A stretch of 64,000 nt of DNA from Bacteroides sp. (GTDB lineage Bacteria; Bacteroidota; Bacteroidia; Bacteroidales; Bacteroidaceae), in assembly GCA_019414665.1 (NCBI GenBank), contig DXLO01000004.1:1-64000 (forward strand), in the 5' to 3' direction. Of the stretch, positions 51,528 to 61,001 are shown one piece after another (the first letter of the stretch is position 1; the number at the start of each line of letters is the position of its first letter). The translations under genes and the position numbers were made by a program. The notes under the pieces were generated by a model. The model searched no databases and was not told where the DNA came from. It was given only the letters and a program-made list of their open reading frames with translations.

Positions 51528-51998
51528 TTATAGCAGTTTTGTGAGGATAGATGCCGGAATATCCATTTTGGAGAAGGCAAACAGTTTCTTTCCCAAATCT
51601 TTCAAAGAGGCTCCGATGTGATATACGTCGGATTGGTCTATAATAAGAAAACGGTCATGTGCCTGGCTATTAGCCCATTGGCGGAATTGGATTCCTCGTT
51701 TCGTATTTACACGGTATCCTACTGATATAATCACATCTAAATTATAATATTCTAAGTTACGGGTAATCTGTCTGTTGCCTTCTTGGCGAACTGTTCGGAA
51801 ATTCCGAACGGTTGAACTTTGGATTAGTTCTTCTGATTTATAAATGTTCTTTAGATGCTCGCTTATATTGGCTTTGCTGGATTGGAATAGTTCTACTATT
51901 TGTGCCTGGGTCAGCCACACTGTTTCATCTTCAATGCGCACTTCCATCCTCACTGATTCATCCGGCTGGTAGAGTATGATTTCTCCTTGTTGTTCCAT
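51528..51998 (-). CDS. RhuM-like short chimeric protein
   Basis: This is a 156-aa protein. Residues 1-110 match the N terminus of RhuM-family proteins (VWLTQAQIVELFQSSKANISEHLKNI as a helix-turn-helix region, EYYNLDVIISVGYRVNTKRG). These normally run to over 300 aa. The rest (AHDRFLIIDQSDVYHIGASLKDLGKKLFAFSKMD) looks like a piece of a different family, giving a fusion or truncation. It sits directly ahead of mnmA. It may bind DNA; its role is unknown. Confidence 0.7.
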   Translation of the reverse strand: MEQQGEIILYQPDESVRMEVRIEDETVWLTQAQIVELFQSSKANISEHLKNIYKSEELIQSSTVRNFRTVRQEGNRQITRNLEYYNLDVIISVGYRVNTKRGIQFRQWANSQAHDRFLIIDQSDVYHIGASLKDLGKKLFAFSKMDIPASILTKLL

Positions 51999-52017
51999 GT
52001 GTTCGATTTTTTGAGTA

Positions 52018-52034
52018 CAAAGCTAGCAAATATA
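52018..52034 (-). promoter_or_regulatory. Two overlapping -7 candidates before the RhuM-mnmA pair
   Basis: On the - strand TAGCTTTG (52018-52025) and TATATTTG (52027-52034) both fit TAnnTTTG, 20-36 bp before the RhuM-like start. Confidence 0.45.
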
Positions 52035-52087
52035 AATCAGACTGATCTTGTTTTCAGGTTATAATTGAAATGTAGGATGGGAAATGA

Positions 52088-52126
52088 AACTCCGATGACA
52101 ATCTATATGATAGTGCCATCGGAGTT
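52088..52126 (-). terminator. Hairpin after the GH2 gene
   Basis: AACTCCGATG (52088-52097) pairs perfectly with CATCGGAGTT (52117-52126), 44 bp past the GH2 stop. The T content after it on the - strand is low. Confidence 0.55.
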
Positions 52127-52169
52127 CTGACATACTCTTCTTATTAAGGAAGGAATGCTTGCTATGTTT

Positions 52170-55100
52170 TTATTTTACCGGCATCAATGTGAATCCCCAA
52201 TGATATTCCTTATTGGCGGGTAGGGTATGTTCCGGCAGAGGGCGGTCTCCCCAGCTGTCATAACCGGCTACACCTTGTTGCTTCATATCAATACATACTT
52301 CCACAAAATTACGTGGGGTGATATCATTGACATGTGTCATGCGGCGTATTACATTTTTAGCTTTTTCCTCATTATGGTTAGCAACTTCTTCGGGAGTGAA
52401 GTTAGTCCACTGACGGGGACGGCTGATAGCTTCTTCCGAGTCAAAGTCCTCTACGGAGTTGCGCAGGGCATTGAATCCGATAGTGCTGTCGGCACGTATT
52501 AACAATCCTTTTCCGCCTTTGTGGGTCAGTTCTACCCAACGGGTGTCGGTGCGGTGTCCGTTTTCTTGCGGACGGACATAGTTGTTGGTGTACATCTGGT
52601 CGGCTGTAGTGCGGTAGAGATCAACGAAACTGCTTGCATTACGGTCGATGTAGTTTTCACCCGGTCCGCGTCCGAAATATTCTACCTGGTTCATATCGGA
52701 TGGCAAATGGAAACGTACACCGATACGTGGTACGTTCAGTTTGGAAGAGGCAAGGCGTTGAGCATCCTGTCCCGGTGTGAAAGTGGCCATTAAGGTAGCT
52801 TCTGATACTTCCGTGTCGGCAGCCTTCATATCGGTAGAAGTAAAGGTGATGCCTGCATGAACCACACCGTCGGGATAGATGGTATATTTCATGATGTACA
52901 GATTGCCTGCCGCCAGTAGGTAATTGACTGTTAATACGGTCTTGTTGCCGTCTGTTGTTGTGGTAACATCTGCTACATTGAAATTCTTGCTGGACTGTTT
53001 CCATATTTGCTCGCGCTTAGGCCCACCGTTACCATAATCATTGTCCGTCGGTGCGCGCCAGAAGTTAGGCTGAATACCAAAACCTTCAGCGAAATATTCT
53101 GTACCGTTTACTTTGTATGAAGTCACGAGTCCGCTTTTCTTGTTGAAAACGAACTGCATACGTGGTGATAATACGGTGATGATGTCACCATCCGTGCTGA
53201 CGGTAGTCTTGCCGCTTGCTTTATGTCCGGTCATAGCCAATGGTTCTATGGGCAGGCGGAATTGTTCGGAAGCAATATCGTGTCCTGCAGGAATCAAGGG
53301 CTCCGGTTCTGTGGTGGTAACTACAAAATCTACAAAATATTCTGTGCCGGCCTTGGGTTTCAATCCGTTGAGGTTGATGTTCAGTTCTTTGGAACCTTGC
53401 GGTTCGATATCTAATGATACTTTTCCGCCTTTGATTGTTTTTCCGTTTGCCTTTACGGTATAACTGATCATATACTTTTTCAAGTTGGTGAAGTAGAAAC
53501 GGTTTTTTACCAGGAATTTGCCGGCAGCCGGGTCGATGGCTTCGAAACCTACATTCTGATGTGCATATTTCACTTCTGTCATGGCCGGATGCGGAGTGCG
53601 GTCCGGAGCTACGATTCCATTGCATAGGAAGTTTCCGTCGCTGGGTGCATTGGTTCCGTAATCACCTCCGTAGGCCCAGTAGGTACGTTCATTTTCGTCT
53701 GTTTCCAGAATACCTTGGTCTACCCAGTCCCAAATGTAACCGCCTTGCAGGTTCGGGTACTTGTAGATTGCTCTCCATTGTGCTGCCAGATTACCATTGG
53801 AATTGCCCATAGCGTGTGAATATTCGGATGGTGCGATGGGACGGTCGCTGCCTTTCTTGCCTATTTCTTCCAGCCAGGCGGCACTGGGGTATTGGGGTAC
53901 ATACATATCTGTGTTCCATTCCCAAAGGGCGCGTTCATAATTTACAGGACGGTTCATGCCTTTTACTTCGCGTTCTTTCAGCCATAAATAGGTCTGATAG
54001 AAATTATAACCGTTTCCGGCTTCGTTTCCTAATGACCAGATGGCTACAGAGGGATGGTTTTTGTTACGCTCGTACATATTAATGGTACGGTCCATGTGCG
54101 GCTTCAGCCATTCGGGATGGTTGCCCAATGTTCCGCCCCGGCTTAAGTTATAATACATACCGTGGCTTTCGATGTTGGCTTCATCATATACATAGATACC
54201 ATATTCATCACACAATTCATAGAACTTGCGGTCTTGCGGATAGTGGCAGAGGCGCACGCTGTTGATGTTGTTCTGTTTCATCAGGGTGAAGTCCTTGCGC
54301 ATCAGCTCTTCGGGAACATAATGTCCTGTTTCGGGATTATGTTCGTGTATGTTTACACCTTTCAGCTTGATGGGTTGGCCGTTGACGAACAAGCAAACGT
54401 ATGGTTTGCCGTTTTCGGCTATCTGATCGGTTGGTTTGATCTCGAAACGGCGGAAACCTACCGTATAAGGAATGATTTCGCTTGTTTTTTCTCCGTCTTT
54501 CAGAGATATCAGTAACCGGTACAGGTTAGGGTGTTCTGATGTCCAGGTCTTGACGTTGCTGAGGGCGGCTTCAAAAGAGATGCTCTTCTGCCCGTCTGCT
54601 GTAACAGGACAGGGGGTGTTACCTTCTGCAACCACTTTCTTTGCGGCATCCAGCAATTCGTATGCTACGGTTACCTCTTTGTTGGCTGCTGTATGGTTGG
54701 TTACGTCCACATTCAGTTTGAAGATACCATTCTTATAAGTGTCGTCCAGTGTAGACACCACATTGAAATCTTTGATGTGGGTTTTGGGCTGTGAGAACAG
54801 GAATACATCACGTTCAATACCGCTCATGCGCCAGAAGTCCTGGCATTCCAGATAAGAACCGGTACTCCAGCGGAATATTTTGATGACCAGCGAGTTTTTG
54901 CCGGGTTTCAGGTAGTTGTTGATTAAGAATTCTGCCGGATTCTTGGAGTCTTCGCTGTATCCCACTTCCTGTCCGTTGACATACACGTATACACCGGATT
55001 TTGCTCCTTCCAAACGGAGGAATATGTCGCGTCCATCCCAATCGGCGGGAATTTCGATATCACGCTGATACACACCGACCGGATTGGTTTCGGGTAACTG

Positions 55101-55511
55101 CGGCGGTTGTGGATTTCTGGGTTTGAATTCGTATCCATGATTGGTGTAGATGGCCACTCCGTAGCCCTGTACTTCCCAGTTGCCGGGTACTTTAATCTCC
55201 TTCCAGGCTATGTTGGCATCCGGTTGCTCAATGTTGGCAGGCAGATCTTTGTATGCATCTGCATAATAAAAGTTCCATGTACCGTTTAGTAGTTTGTAAT
55301 AAGGGCTGTTCTCATACTCGCCGGTCAGTGCCTGGTTCCGGTTGTCGTAAGTCATGAAAGCTGTGCGTGGATATTCCTTGTTGACGGCTACGGTCTGAAT
55401 ATCTTTCCAATAAGGTAGTTTTGTATCTTCCGCATGAAGAACTTGTGTTGAATATGCGCATACAGCAGCGCTGATCAGGAATTTAAATAAGGTTGTCATT
55501 TTAGGTTTCAT
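52170..55511 (-). CDS. GH2 beta-galactosidase
   Basis: The 1113-aa protein has a signal peptide and the five-domain LacZ-like layout. It opens with PYWKDIQTVAVNKEYPRTAF, a sugar-binding jelly roll, and Ig-like domains. The TIM barrel holds acid/base Glu in SLGNEAGNGYN and nucleophile Glu in APSEYSHAMGNS, and a C-terminal beta-sandwich follows. It hydrolyses terminal beta-galactose, probably in the periplasm. A start at 55499 (MTTLFKF) is also possible. No transport genes adjoin; the sulfatase 2 kb away is the only other glycan enzyme nearby. Confidence 0.93.
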   Translation of the reverse strand: MKPKMTTLFKFLISAAVCAYSTQVLHAEDTKLPYWKDIQTVAVNKEYPRTAFMTYDNRNQALTGEYENSPYYKLLNGTWNFYYADAYKDLPANIEQPDANIAWKEIKVPGNWEVQGYGVAIYTNHGYEFKPRNPQPPQLPETNPVGVYQRDIEIPADWDGRDIFLRLEGAKSGVYVYVNGQEVGYSEDSKNPAEFLINNYLKPGKNSLVIKIFRWSTGSYLECQDFWRMSGIERDVFLFSQPKTHIKDFNVVSTLDDTYKNGIFKLNVDVTNHTAANKEVTVAYELLDAAKKVVAEGNTPCPVTADGQKSISFEAALSNVKTWTSEHPNLYRLLISLKDGEKTSEIIPYTVGFRRFEIKPTDQIAENGKPYVCLFVNGQPIKLKGVNIHEHNPETGHYVPEELMRKDFTLMKQNNINSVRLCHYPQDRKFYELCDEYGIYVYDEANIESHGMYYNLSRGGTLGNHPEWLKPHMDRTINMYERNKNHPSVAIWSLGNEAGNGYNFYQTYLWLKEREVKGMNRPVNYERALWEWNTDMYVPQYPSAAWLEEIGKKGSDRPIAPSEYSHAMGNSNGNLAAQWRAIYKYPNLQGGYIWDWVDQGILETDENERTYWAYGGDYGTNAPSDGNFLCNGIVAPDRTPHPAMTEVKYAHQNVGFEAIDPAAGKFLVKNRFYFTNLKKYMISYTVKANGKTIKGGKVSLDIEPQGSKELNINLNGLKPKAGTEYFVDFVVTTTEPEPLIPAGHDIASEQFRLPIEPLAMTGHKASGKTTVSTDGDIITVLSPRMQFVFNKKSGLVTSYKVNGTEYFAEGFGIQPNFWRAPTDNDYGNGGPKREQIWKQSSKNFNVADVTTTTDGNKTVLTVNYLLAAGNLYIMKYTIYPDGVVHAGITFTSTDMKAADTEVSEATLMATFTPGQDAQRLASSKLNVPRIGVRFHLPSDMNQVEYFGRGPGENYIDRNASSFVDLYRTTADQMYTNNYVRPQENGHRTDTRWVELTHKGGKGLLIRADSTIGFNALRNSVEDFDSEEAISRPRQWTNFTPEEVANHNEEKAKNVIRRMTHVNDITPRNFVEVCIDMKQQGVAGYDSWGDRPLPEHTLPANKEYHWGFTLMPVK

Positions 55512-55536
55512 AGGTTCAAATAGAAAAATGAAGAAG

Positions 55537-55563
55537 AAAGGGCGCTAGTACCGGCGCCCCTTT
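55537..55563 (-). terminator. HU gene terminator
   Basis: GGGCGC (55540-55545) and GCGCCC (55554-55559) form a GC-rich stem, extended by AAA/TTT. On the - strand it is followed by a pyrimidine-rich CTTTCTTCTTC stretch. It lies 30-55 bp past the HU stop. Confidence 0.65.
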
Positions 55564-55591
55564 CCTTAAGTCCTTTTATGTAAAATAGCAA

Positions 55592-55864
55592 TTATTTAAT
55601 TGCGTCTGCCAGTTCAGCACCTGGTTTGAACTTGGTTACTTTTTTAGCAGGAATAGTAATCGTTGCTTTTGTGGATGGGTTGATACCTGTTCTTGCACTT
55701 CTTTCAGCAACAGAGAATGTTCCGAATCCGATTAATGATACTTTGTCCCCTTCTTGGAGGGCCTTTGTTACAGTTGAAACGAAAGCTTCAACTGCTTTTT
55801 TTGCGTCGACTTTGCTCAAGCCGGCTTCAGCGGCGACTGCGCTGATAAGATCTGCCTTATTCAT
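55592..55864 (-). CDS. hup: HU family DNA-binding protein
   Basis: The 90-aa histone-like protein has MNKADLISAVAAEAGLSKVDAKKAVEAF helices split by the typical GDKVSLIGFGTFSV beta region. The DNA-clamping arm is ARTGINPSTKATITIPAKKV. It bends and compacts DNA as a dimer. It stands alone with a good promoter and terminator. Confidence 0.97.
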   Translation of the reverse strand: MNKADLISAVAAEAGLSKVDAKKAVEAFVSTVTKALQEGDKVSLIGFGTFSVAERSARTGINPSTKATITIPAKKVTKFKPGAELADAIK

Positions 55865-55918
55865 AACGAAAATGATTAATTATTAAATGTAACACAAAAG
55901 TTTTACCAAAATCAGTGA

Positions 55919-55949
55919 CAAATATATGCTTTCAAAATTAGAAATCAAA
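55919..55949 (-). promoter_or_regulatory. HU promoter
   Basis: On the - strand TTTG (-33, 55946-55949) and TATATTTG (-7, 55919-55926) are separated by 19 bp, matching the Bacteroidetes consensus. The start codon lies 55 bp downstream. Confidence 0.65.
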
Positions 55950-56031
55950 CAGATAGCCTAAAAAAGATGCTCCAAAAATCAAAAAAACGTAAGAGAACTC
56001 TTGTTTTCTGTTATATAACAGAATAAAATTG

Positions 56032-56039
56032 TAAATTTG
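56032..56039 (+). promoter_or_regulatory. -7 box of the rhomboid gene cluster
   Basis: TAAATTTG fits TAnnTTTG, 35 bp before the first rhomboid start. No clear -33 is seen. Confidence 0.5.
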
Positions 56040-56074
56040 CGCGCAATCAATGTTTTATTAGACGAAGAATATTT

Positions 56075-56752
56075 ATGAACAGTATACCTACAGTAACCAA
56101 GAATTTATTGATAATAAATGTGTTGTGTTTCTTTGGAGGCGTGGTAGCCATGAAGTATGGAATTAACCTAAACGACCTGCTGGGACTACACTTTTTTATG
56201 GCGTCTGATTTTAATCCTGCCCAGTTGATTACTTATATGTTTATGCATGGCGGTTTCCAGCATATCTTTTTTAACATGTTTGCTTTGTGGATGTTTGGCC
56301 GTACGCTTGAACAGGTCTGGGGACCGAAACGTTTCTTATCCTATTATATGGTATGTGGTATAGGTGCGGGACTGGTGCAGGAGCTGGTGCAATATATACA
56401 ATATGTGACTGAATTATCGCAGTATGACAGTGTGAATACGGGGATTGCCGTGATCCCGATGGCGGAGTACTTGAATCTGATGACTACAGTTGGCGCTTCG
56501 GGAGCGATATATGGTATTTTATTGGCATTCGGTATGCTGTTCCCCAATAGTCAGATGTTTGTATTCCCTATCCCATTTCCTGTCAAGGCTAAATATTTTG
56601 TGATGGGATATGCTGCTTTGGAGATATTTTTGGGCTTGGGTGCTTCGACCGATGGCGTTGCCCACTTTGCACACTTGGGAGGTATGATTTTTGGCTTTAT
56701 ATTGATAATGTATTGGAGAAAAAAGAATAACAATGGGCAGTTTTATTACTGA
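56075..56752 (+). CDS. Rhomboid family intramembrane serine protease
   Basis: The 225-aa, six-helix membrane protein has the oxyanion-region HGGFQHIFFNM (His63, Asn67), catalytic Ser142 in GASGAIYG and His200 in AHLGG. It would cut single-pass membrane proteins within or near the membrane. It overlaps the next rhomboid gene by 20 bp, so both are probably made together. The substrate is unknown. Confidence 0.93.
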   Translation: MNSIPTVTKNLLIINVLCFFGGVVAMKYGINLNDLLGLHFFMASDFNPAQLITYMFMHGGFQHIFFNMFALWMFGRTLEQVWGPKRFLSYYMVCGIGAGLVQELVQYIQYVTELSQYDSVNTGIAVIPMAEYLNLMTTVGASGAIYGILLAFGMLFPNSQMFVFPIPFPVKAKYFVMGYAALEIFLGLGASTDGVAHFAHLGGMIFGFILIMYWRKKNNNGQFYY

Positions 56753-57626
56753 TTTGAAAAATAGTTTCAACAAAGGGAACATATATATCCAGTTTATATA
56801 TATTAATGTAGGGGTATTCATTGTAACTTCCTTATTGGGAATTTTATGGATGCTGTTCAACCGGAATGGAGCATTTGTGCTTCAATATTTGGAACTGCCG
56901 GCCTGGACGTTGCAGTTTGTCAAGCAGCCTTGGTCTTTGCTGACTTATATGTTCATGCACGCAGGTATTTTGCATTTGCTGTTTAACATGCTGTGGCTTT
57001 ATTGGTTCGGGCAGATGTTTCTGTCTCTTTTCTCGGCAAAGCATTTCCGCGGGCTCTATCTGTTGGGAGGTATTTGTGGCGGTTTGTTGTATATGATCGC
57101 TTACAATGTTTTCCCTTATTTCAGTGATTCTTTGTATTATTCTTATTTGTTGGGAGCATCAGCTTCCGTACTTGCTATCGTTGTGGCCACTGCGGTACGT
57201 GCACCGGAATATAGAGTAAACTTTATGTTTATTGGGACTGTTAGGTTGAAGTATGTGGCTCTGTTTATGGTTGTGACCGATTTGCTGTTTATGACATCGG
57301 GCAATGCCGGTGGCCATATCGCTCATTTAGGAGGTGCTTTGGCCGGATGGTGGTTTGCTTCCGGATTGTCCCGCGGACATGATGCTACGTCATGGATAAA
57401 CCGATGCTTGGATTGCTTCTCGGAAGGTCTTTCGTTTCGTCGTCAATCGAAAAGACCGAAGATGAAAGTTCATTATGGTGATAAGGCAAAAGATTACGAT
57501 TATAATGCCCGTAAAAAACAGCAAAGCGAGGAGATAGACCGTATATTGGATAAATTAAAGAAATCCGGTTATAACAGTCTGACTACCGAAGAGAAGAAAA
57601 GCTTGTTTGATGCGAGCAAAAAGTGA
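56733..57626 (+). CDS. Rhomboid family protease, second copy
   Basis: The 297-aa membrane protein has HAGILHLLFNM, a Ser143 site in GASAS and His198 in HIAHLGG. The family motif GxSG reads GASA here, so the last Gly is replaced. A basic cytoplasmic tail of about 75 residues (SFRRQSKRPKMKVHYGDKAK...) follows the last helix and is absent from the first copy. Sequence differs clearly from copy 1, so it is not a recent duplicate. It is followed 3 bp later by the EEP gene. Confidence 0.9.
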   Translation: MGSFITDLKNSFNKGNIYIQFIYINVGVFIVTSLLGILWMLFNRNGAFVLQYLELPAWTLQFVKQPWSLLTYMFMHAGILHLLFNMLWLYWFGQMFLSLFSAKHFRGLYLLGGICGGLLYMIAYNVFPYFSDSLYYSYLLGASASVLAIVVATAVRAPEYRVNFMFIGTVRLKYVALFMVVTDLLFMTSGNAGGHIAHLGGALAGWWFASGLSRGHDATSWINRCLDCFSEGLSFRRQSKRPKMKVHYGDKAKDYDYNARKKQQSEEIDRILDKLKKSGYNSLTTEEKKSLFDASKK

Positions 57627-57629
57627 TAT

Positions 57630-58709
57630 ATGAAATATATTGGTCGTTTTTTGGGATGGATACTACTGGGCATAAACTTGTGTATGGTGGTATTGTTACT
57701 GGTATGTGCTTACAGCCCTTATATTGATCCTGTGGCTCATCCGGTATGGTCATGTGCCGGTTTGGCTTTTCCCGCTTTTTTGATTGTTAATCTTTTGTTT
57801 CTGGTCTTTTGGTTGGTGATTTATCGTAAATATGCGTTGCTTTCATTTTTAGGCCTGGTATGTTCCATTGGTGCTATCCGTACTTATTTCCCAGTCAATG
57901 TATTTGTATCTGATGTACCGGAAGGGGCAATCAAATTCTTATCCTACAATACGATGGCCTTTGAAAAAAACCGTGCGAACACCAAGGATAATCCGAATCC
58001 TGTGCTGGAATATTTAAGAAACAGCAATGCGGATATAATCTGCCTGCAGGAATATATTGTAGGCGGACGGTTAACCAAGAAAGAGGTGGATTATGCTTTA
58101 AGAGATTATCCTTATAAAAATTATCATAAGATATCGGGGGCCAACGGTTTGGGTTGTTATTCCCGTTTTCCTATTTTGTCGGCACATCCGGTGAAATATG
58201 CCAGCCTTAACAATGGTTCCATCGCTTATAAAATCAAAGTGAATGGTGATACCTTGCTGGTTGTTAATAATCATCTGGAATCCAATAAGCTGACTGAGAA
58301 GGATAAAGAAGTCTATCGCGAAATGATGAAGGATCCTGATAAGCAAAAGGTATCGCAAGGGTCTCGTTTGCTGATCGGAAAACTGGCGGAAGCATCGGCT
58401 ATACGTGCCGTTCAGGCTGATTCCATAGCTCGTTTGGTGGCCGGTTACAAAGGGGGAGGCATAATTGTATGCGGTGACTTCAATGATTCTCCTATATCAT
58501 ACACTCACAGGGTGGTAGGGGAAGGTCTGAATGATGCTTTTGTGGAGTCGGGAAACGGCTTTGGCATATCTTATAATCAAAATCATTTTTATTTCAGAAT
58601 AGACAATATTTTATTGAGCAAGAATTTAAAATCTTACCGTTGTACGGTGGATAATACGATAAAGAGTTCGGATCATTACCCCATTTGGTGTTATGTGGCG
58701 GAGAAGTGA
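57630..58709 (+). CDS. Membrane-anchored endonuclease/exonuclease/phosphatase protein
   Basis: The 359-aa protein has three N-terminal membrane helices (about 1-90) and an EEP catalytic domain. The order is IKFLSYNTM, Glu in CLQEYI, VVNNHLESN, CGDFNDSP and a final SSDHYPI. These enzymes hydrolyse phosphodiester bonds in nucleic acids, sugars or lipids. The membrane anchor and neighbours do not settle the substrate. It is co-transcribed with the rhomboids. Confidence 0.9.
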   Translation: MKYIGRFLGWILLGINLCMVVLLLVCAYSPYIDPVAHPVWSCAGLAFPAFLIVNLLFLVFWLVIYRKYALLSFLGLVCSIGAIRTYFPVNVFVSDVPEGAIKFLSYNTMAFEKNRANTKDNPNPVLEYLRNSNADIICLQEYIVGGRLTKKEVDYALRDYPYKNYHKISGANGLGCYSRFPILSAHPVKYASLNNGSIAYKIKVNGDTLLVVNNHLESNKLTEKDKEVYREMMKDPDKQKVSQGSRLLIGKLAEASAIRAVQADSIARLVAGYKGGGIIVCGDFNDSPISYTHRVVGEGLNDAFVESGNGFGISYNQNHFYFRIDNILLSKNLKSYRCTVDNTIKSSDHYPIWCYVAEK

Positions 58710-58735
58710 TTTTACATACCTTTAATTGACAGATT

Positions 58736-60823
58736 ATGAAAAGACTATTATTTACGTTAGCGACGTGTTGTGTAATGTGTGCATGTGAACAGAAAACAGA
58801 AATGAATCCGTTCTTTACGGAATTCCAGACCGAGTACGGTGCTCCCGATTTTACTAAGATCAGACTGGAGCATTATGAGCCTGCTTTCTTGAAAGGAATA
58901 GAGGAGCAGAATGCGGAAATTAAGGCAATAGTTGATAATCCCGAGGAACCTACTTTTGAAAATACCATTGTGGCGCTGGATAAAAGTGGCGGGATTCTGG
59001 CGAGAGTAAGTGGGGTGTTTTTTGCATTGACCGAAGCGGATACAAATGATTCGTTGACGGCCTTGAATGAAAAGATGGCTCCTGTACTTTCAGAACATAG
59101 TGATAATATTTATTTGAATCAGGATTTGTATAAACGGGTGGCTGATGTGCATCAACAGGAACAGGAAGGTAAGATAACTCTTACGACTGAGCAACACCGG
59201 CTGTTGGACAAGTATTATAAAGCTTTTGTCCGTTCGGGTGCCGGACTGGATGCCGGAAAACAATCCCGTTTGAGGGAGATCAATAAAGAATTGTCGACTT
59301 TGGGGATTGCTTTCGACAATCATATCTTAAATGAGAATAACGCTTATCAGTTGGTTATCGAGAATGAGGCTGATTTGGCCGGGTTACCCGAATGGGTGAA
59401 AGCGGGGGCCGCAGAGGAAGCGAAAGCTGCTGGAAAAGAAGGGAAATGGCTATTCACTTTGCAAAACTCCAGTCGCTTGCCTTTTTTGCAATATGCTGAA
59501 AACCGTGAGCTAAGAAAAAATATTTATGAAGCTTATATCAACCGGGGGAATCATGATGATGCGAATGACAATAAAGAGATATTGGGAAAGATCATGGCAT
59601 TGCGTTTGGAACAGGCAAAATTATTAGGATTCGATTGTTATTCCAATTTTGTACTGGATGAGAACATGGCTAAGAATTCGCAGACAGTCATGGATTTCTT
59701 GAACAACCTGTGGGGATACTCACTGGAAAATGCAAAGAAAGAGGCCGCCGAGTTGCAGAAAATAATGGATAAGGAAGGTAAGGGAGAGAAGCTGGCTGCA
59801 TGGGACTGGTGGTATTATGCCGAAAAATTGCGTCAGGAAAAGTATGATTTGAATGAAGATGAAATCAAGCCCTATTTCAGTTTGGAAGATGTGCGTAGCG
59901 GATTGTATACCGTGGCCAACAAACTGTATGGCATTACATTGACTGAACTGAATGATGTGCCCGTATATGAGCCGGATGTGAAAGTGTATGAAGTAAAGGA
60001 TGCCGATGGCTCATTTTTGGGATTGTTCTATGCGGATTACTTTCCACGCGCAGGTAAGCGTGGTGGCGCATGGATGAGTAATTTTCGTGAACAGGCCGGT
60101 GAAGTACGTCCTTTAATTTATAATGTGGCAAGTTTTACTAAACCTGCAGGAAATATGCCTTCTTTACTGACTTTGGATGAGGTGGAAACCATGTTTCATG
60201 AGTTTGGACATGCATTGCACGGTATGCTGACCAAGTGTAACTACAAAGGAGTGTCCGGTACCAGTGTGGCGCAGGATTTTGTAGAACTTCCTTCACAGAT
60301 TATGGAACACTGGGCTGTAGAACCTGAAGTGCTGAAACTCTATGCCAAGCATTATGAAACAAGAGAAGTGATTCCGGATGAGCTGATTACGAAAATCCAA
60401 AATCAGGGTACTTTTAATCAAGGTTTTATGACTACGGAATTATTGGCAGCCGCTTTGCTTGATATGGAACTGCATAACCTGACTGATACAGACAACCTGA
60501 ATGTCGTTGCTTTTGAAAAAGAAACGATGGACAAGCTGGGGCTGATTCCTGAAATAGCTCCTCGGTATCGCGCCACTTATTTTAGTCATATTATAGGTGG
60601 ATATGCTGCTGGGTATTACAGCTATCTATGGGCAGAAGTTCTTGACACGGATGCTTTTGAAGCGTTTAAAGAACATGGAGTGTTCGATAAAAATACCGCA
60701 GACTCTTTCCGTAAAAATATTCTAGAGAAAGGTGGAACGGAAGATCCTATGACCCTTTACAGAGGTTTTCGTGGGGCTGATCCCAGCTTGGAACCCTTGC
60801 TTAAAAACAGGGGTTTGAAATAA
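58736..60823 (+). CDS. dcp: M3 family metallopeptidase (peptidyl-dipeptidase Dcp-like)
   Basis: The 695-aa protein has a lipoprotein signal (VMCAC). It is a large helical M3 peptidase with zinc motif HEFGHALHG (about 488) and a further metal-ligand Glu downstream. NPFFTEFQTEYGAPDFTKI at the start and GYAAGYYSYLWAEVLDTDAF near the end are typical of Dcp/oligopeptidase A relatives. It would cut dipeptides from short peptides in the periplasm. The terminator at 60850 follows. Confidence 0.95.
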   Translation: MKRLLFTLATCCVMCACEQKTEMNPFFTEFQTEYGAPDFTKIRLEHYEPAFLKGIEEQNAEIKAIVDNPEEPTFENTIVALDKSGGILARVSGVFFALTEADTNDSLTALNEKMAPVLSEHSDNIYLNQDLYKRVADVHQQEQEGKITLTTEQHRLLDKYYKAFVRSGAGLDAGKQSRLREINKELSTLGIAFDNHILNENNAYQLVIENEADLAGLPEWVKAGAAEEAKAAGKEGKWLFTLQNSSRLPFLQYAENRELRKNIYEAYINRGNHDDANDNKEILGKIMALRLEQAKLLGFDCYSNFVLDENMAKNSQTVMDFLNNLWGYSLENAKKEAAELQKIMDKEGKGEKLAAWDWWYYAEKLRQEKYDLNEDEIKPYFSLEDVRSGLYTVANKLYGITLTELNDVPVYEPDVKVYEVKDADGSFLGLFYADYFPRAGKRGGAWMSNFREQAGEVRPLIYNVASFTKPAGNMPSLLTLDEVETMFHEFGHALHGMLTKCNYKGVSGTSVAQDFVELPSQIMEHWAVEPEVLKLYAKHYETREVIPDELITKIQNQGTFNQGFMTTELLAAALLDMELHNLTDTDNLNVVAFEKETMDKLGLIPEIAPRYRATYFSHIIGGYAAGYYSYLWAEVLDTDAFEAFKEHGVFDKNTADSFRKNILEKGGTEDPMTLYRGFRGADPSLEPLLKNRGLK

Positions 60824-60849
60824 AATAGACTGTGAGATAGAATAATTTA

Positions 60850-60880
60850 GGCTGCAAAAAATGCTTTTGCAGCCTTTTTT
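60850..60880 (+). terminator. Intrinsic terminator after the M3 peptidase gene
   Basis: GGCTGCAAAA (60850-60859) pairs with TTTTGCAGCC (60865-60874) and is followed by six T. It closes the rhomboid-EEP-peptidase cluster. Confidence 0.93.
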
Positions 60881-60935
60881 CTCTTTTGGAATCTAAATAT
60901 TTGTGTTTGATACCGTGGGAATGTGAAAAAAAAAC

Positions 60936-60943
60936 TATATTTG
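60936..60943 (+). promoter_or_regulatory. -7 box of the secDF promoter
   Basis: TATATTTG fits TAnnTTTG, 58 bp before the start codon. A TTTG at 60906-60909 is somewhat too far for a normal -33. Confidence 0.5.
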
Positions 60944-61001
60944 CAACCTTGTATAAACTAAGAATTAATCAAAAAGTAAAAATAATAAATTTCAAAGTAA
61001 C

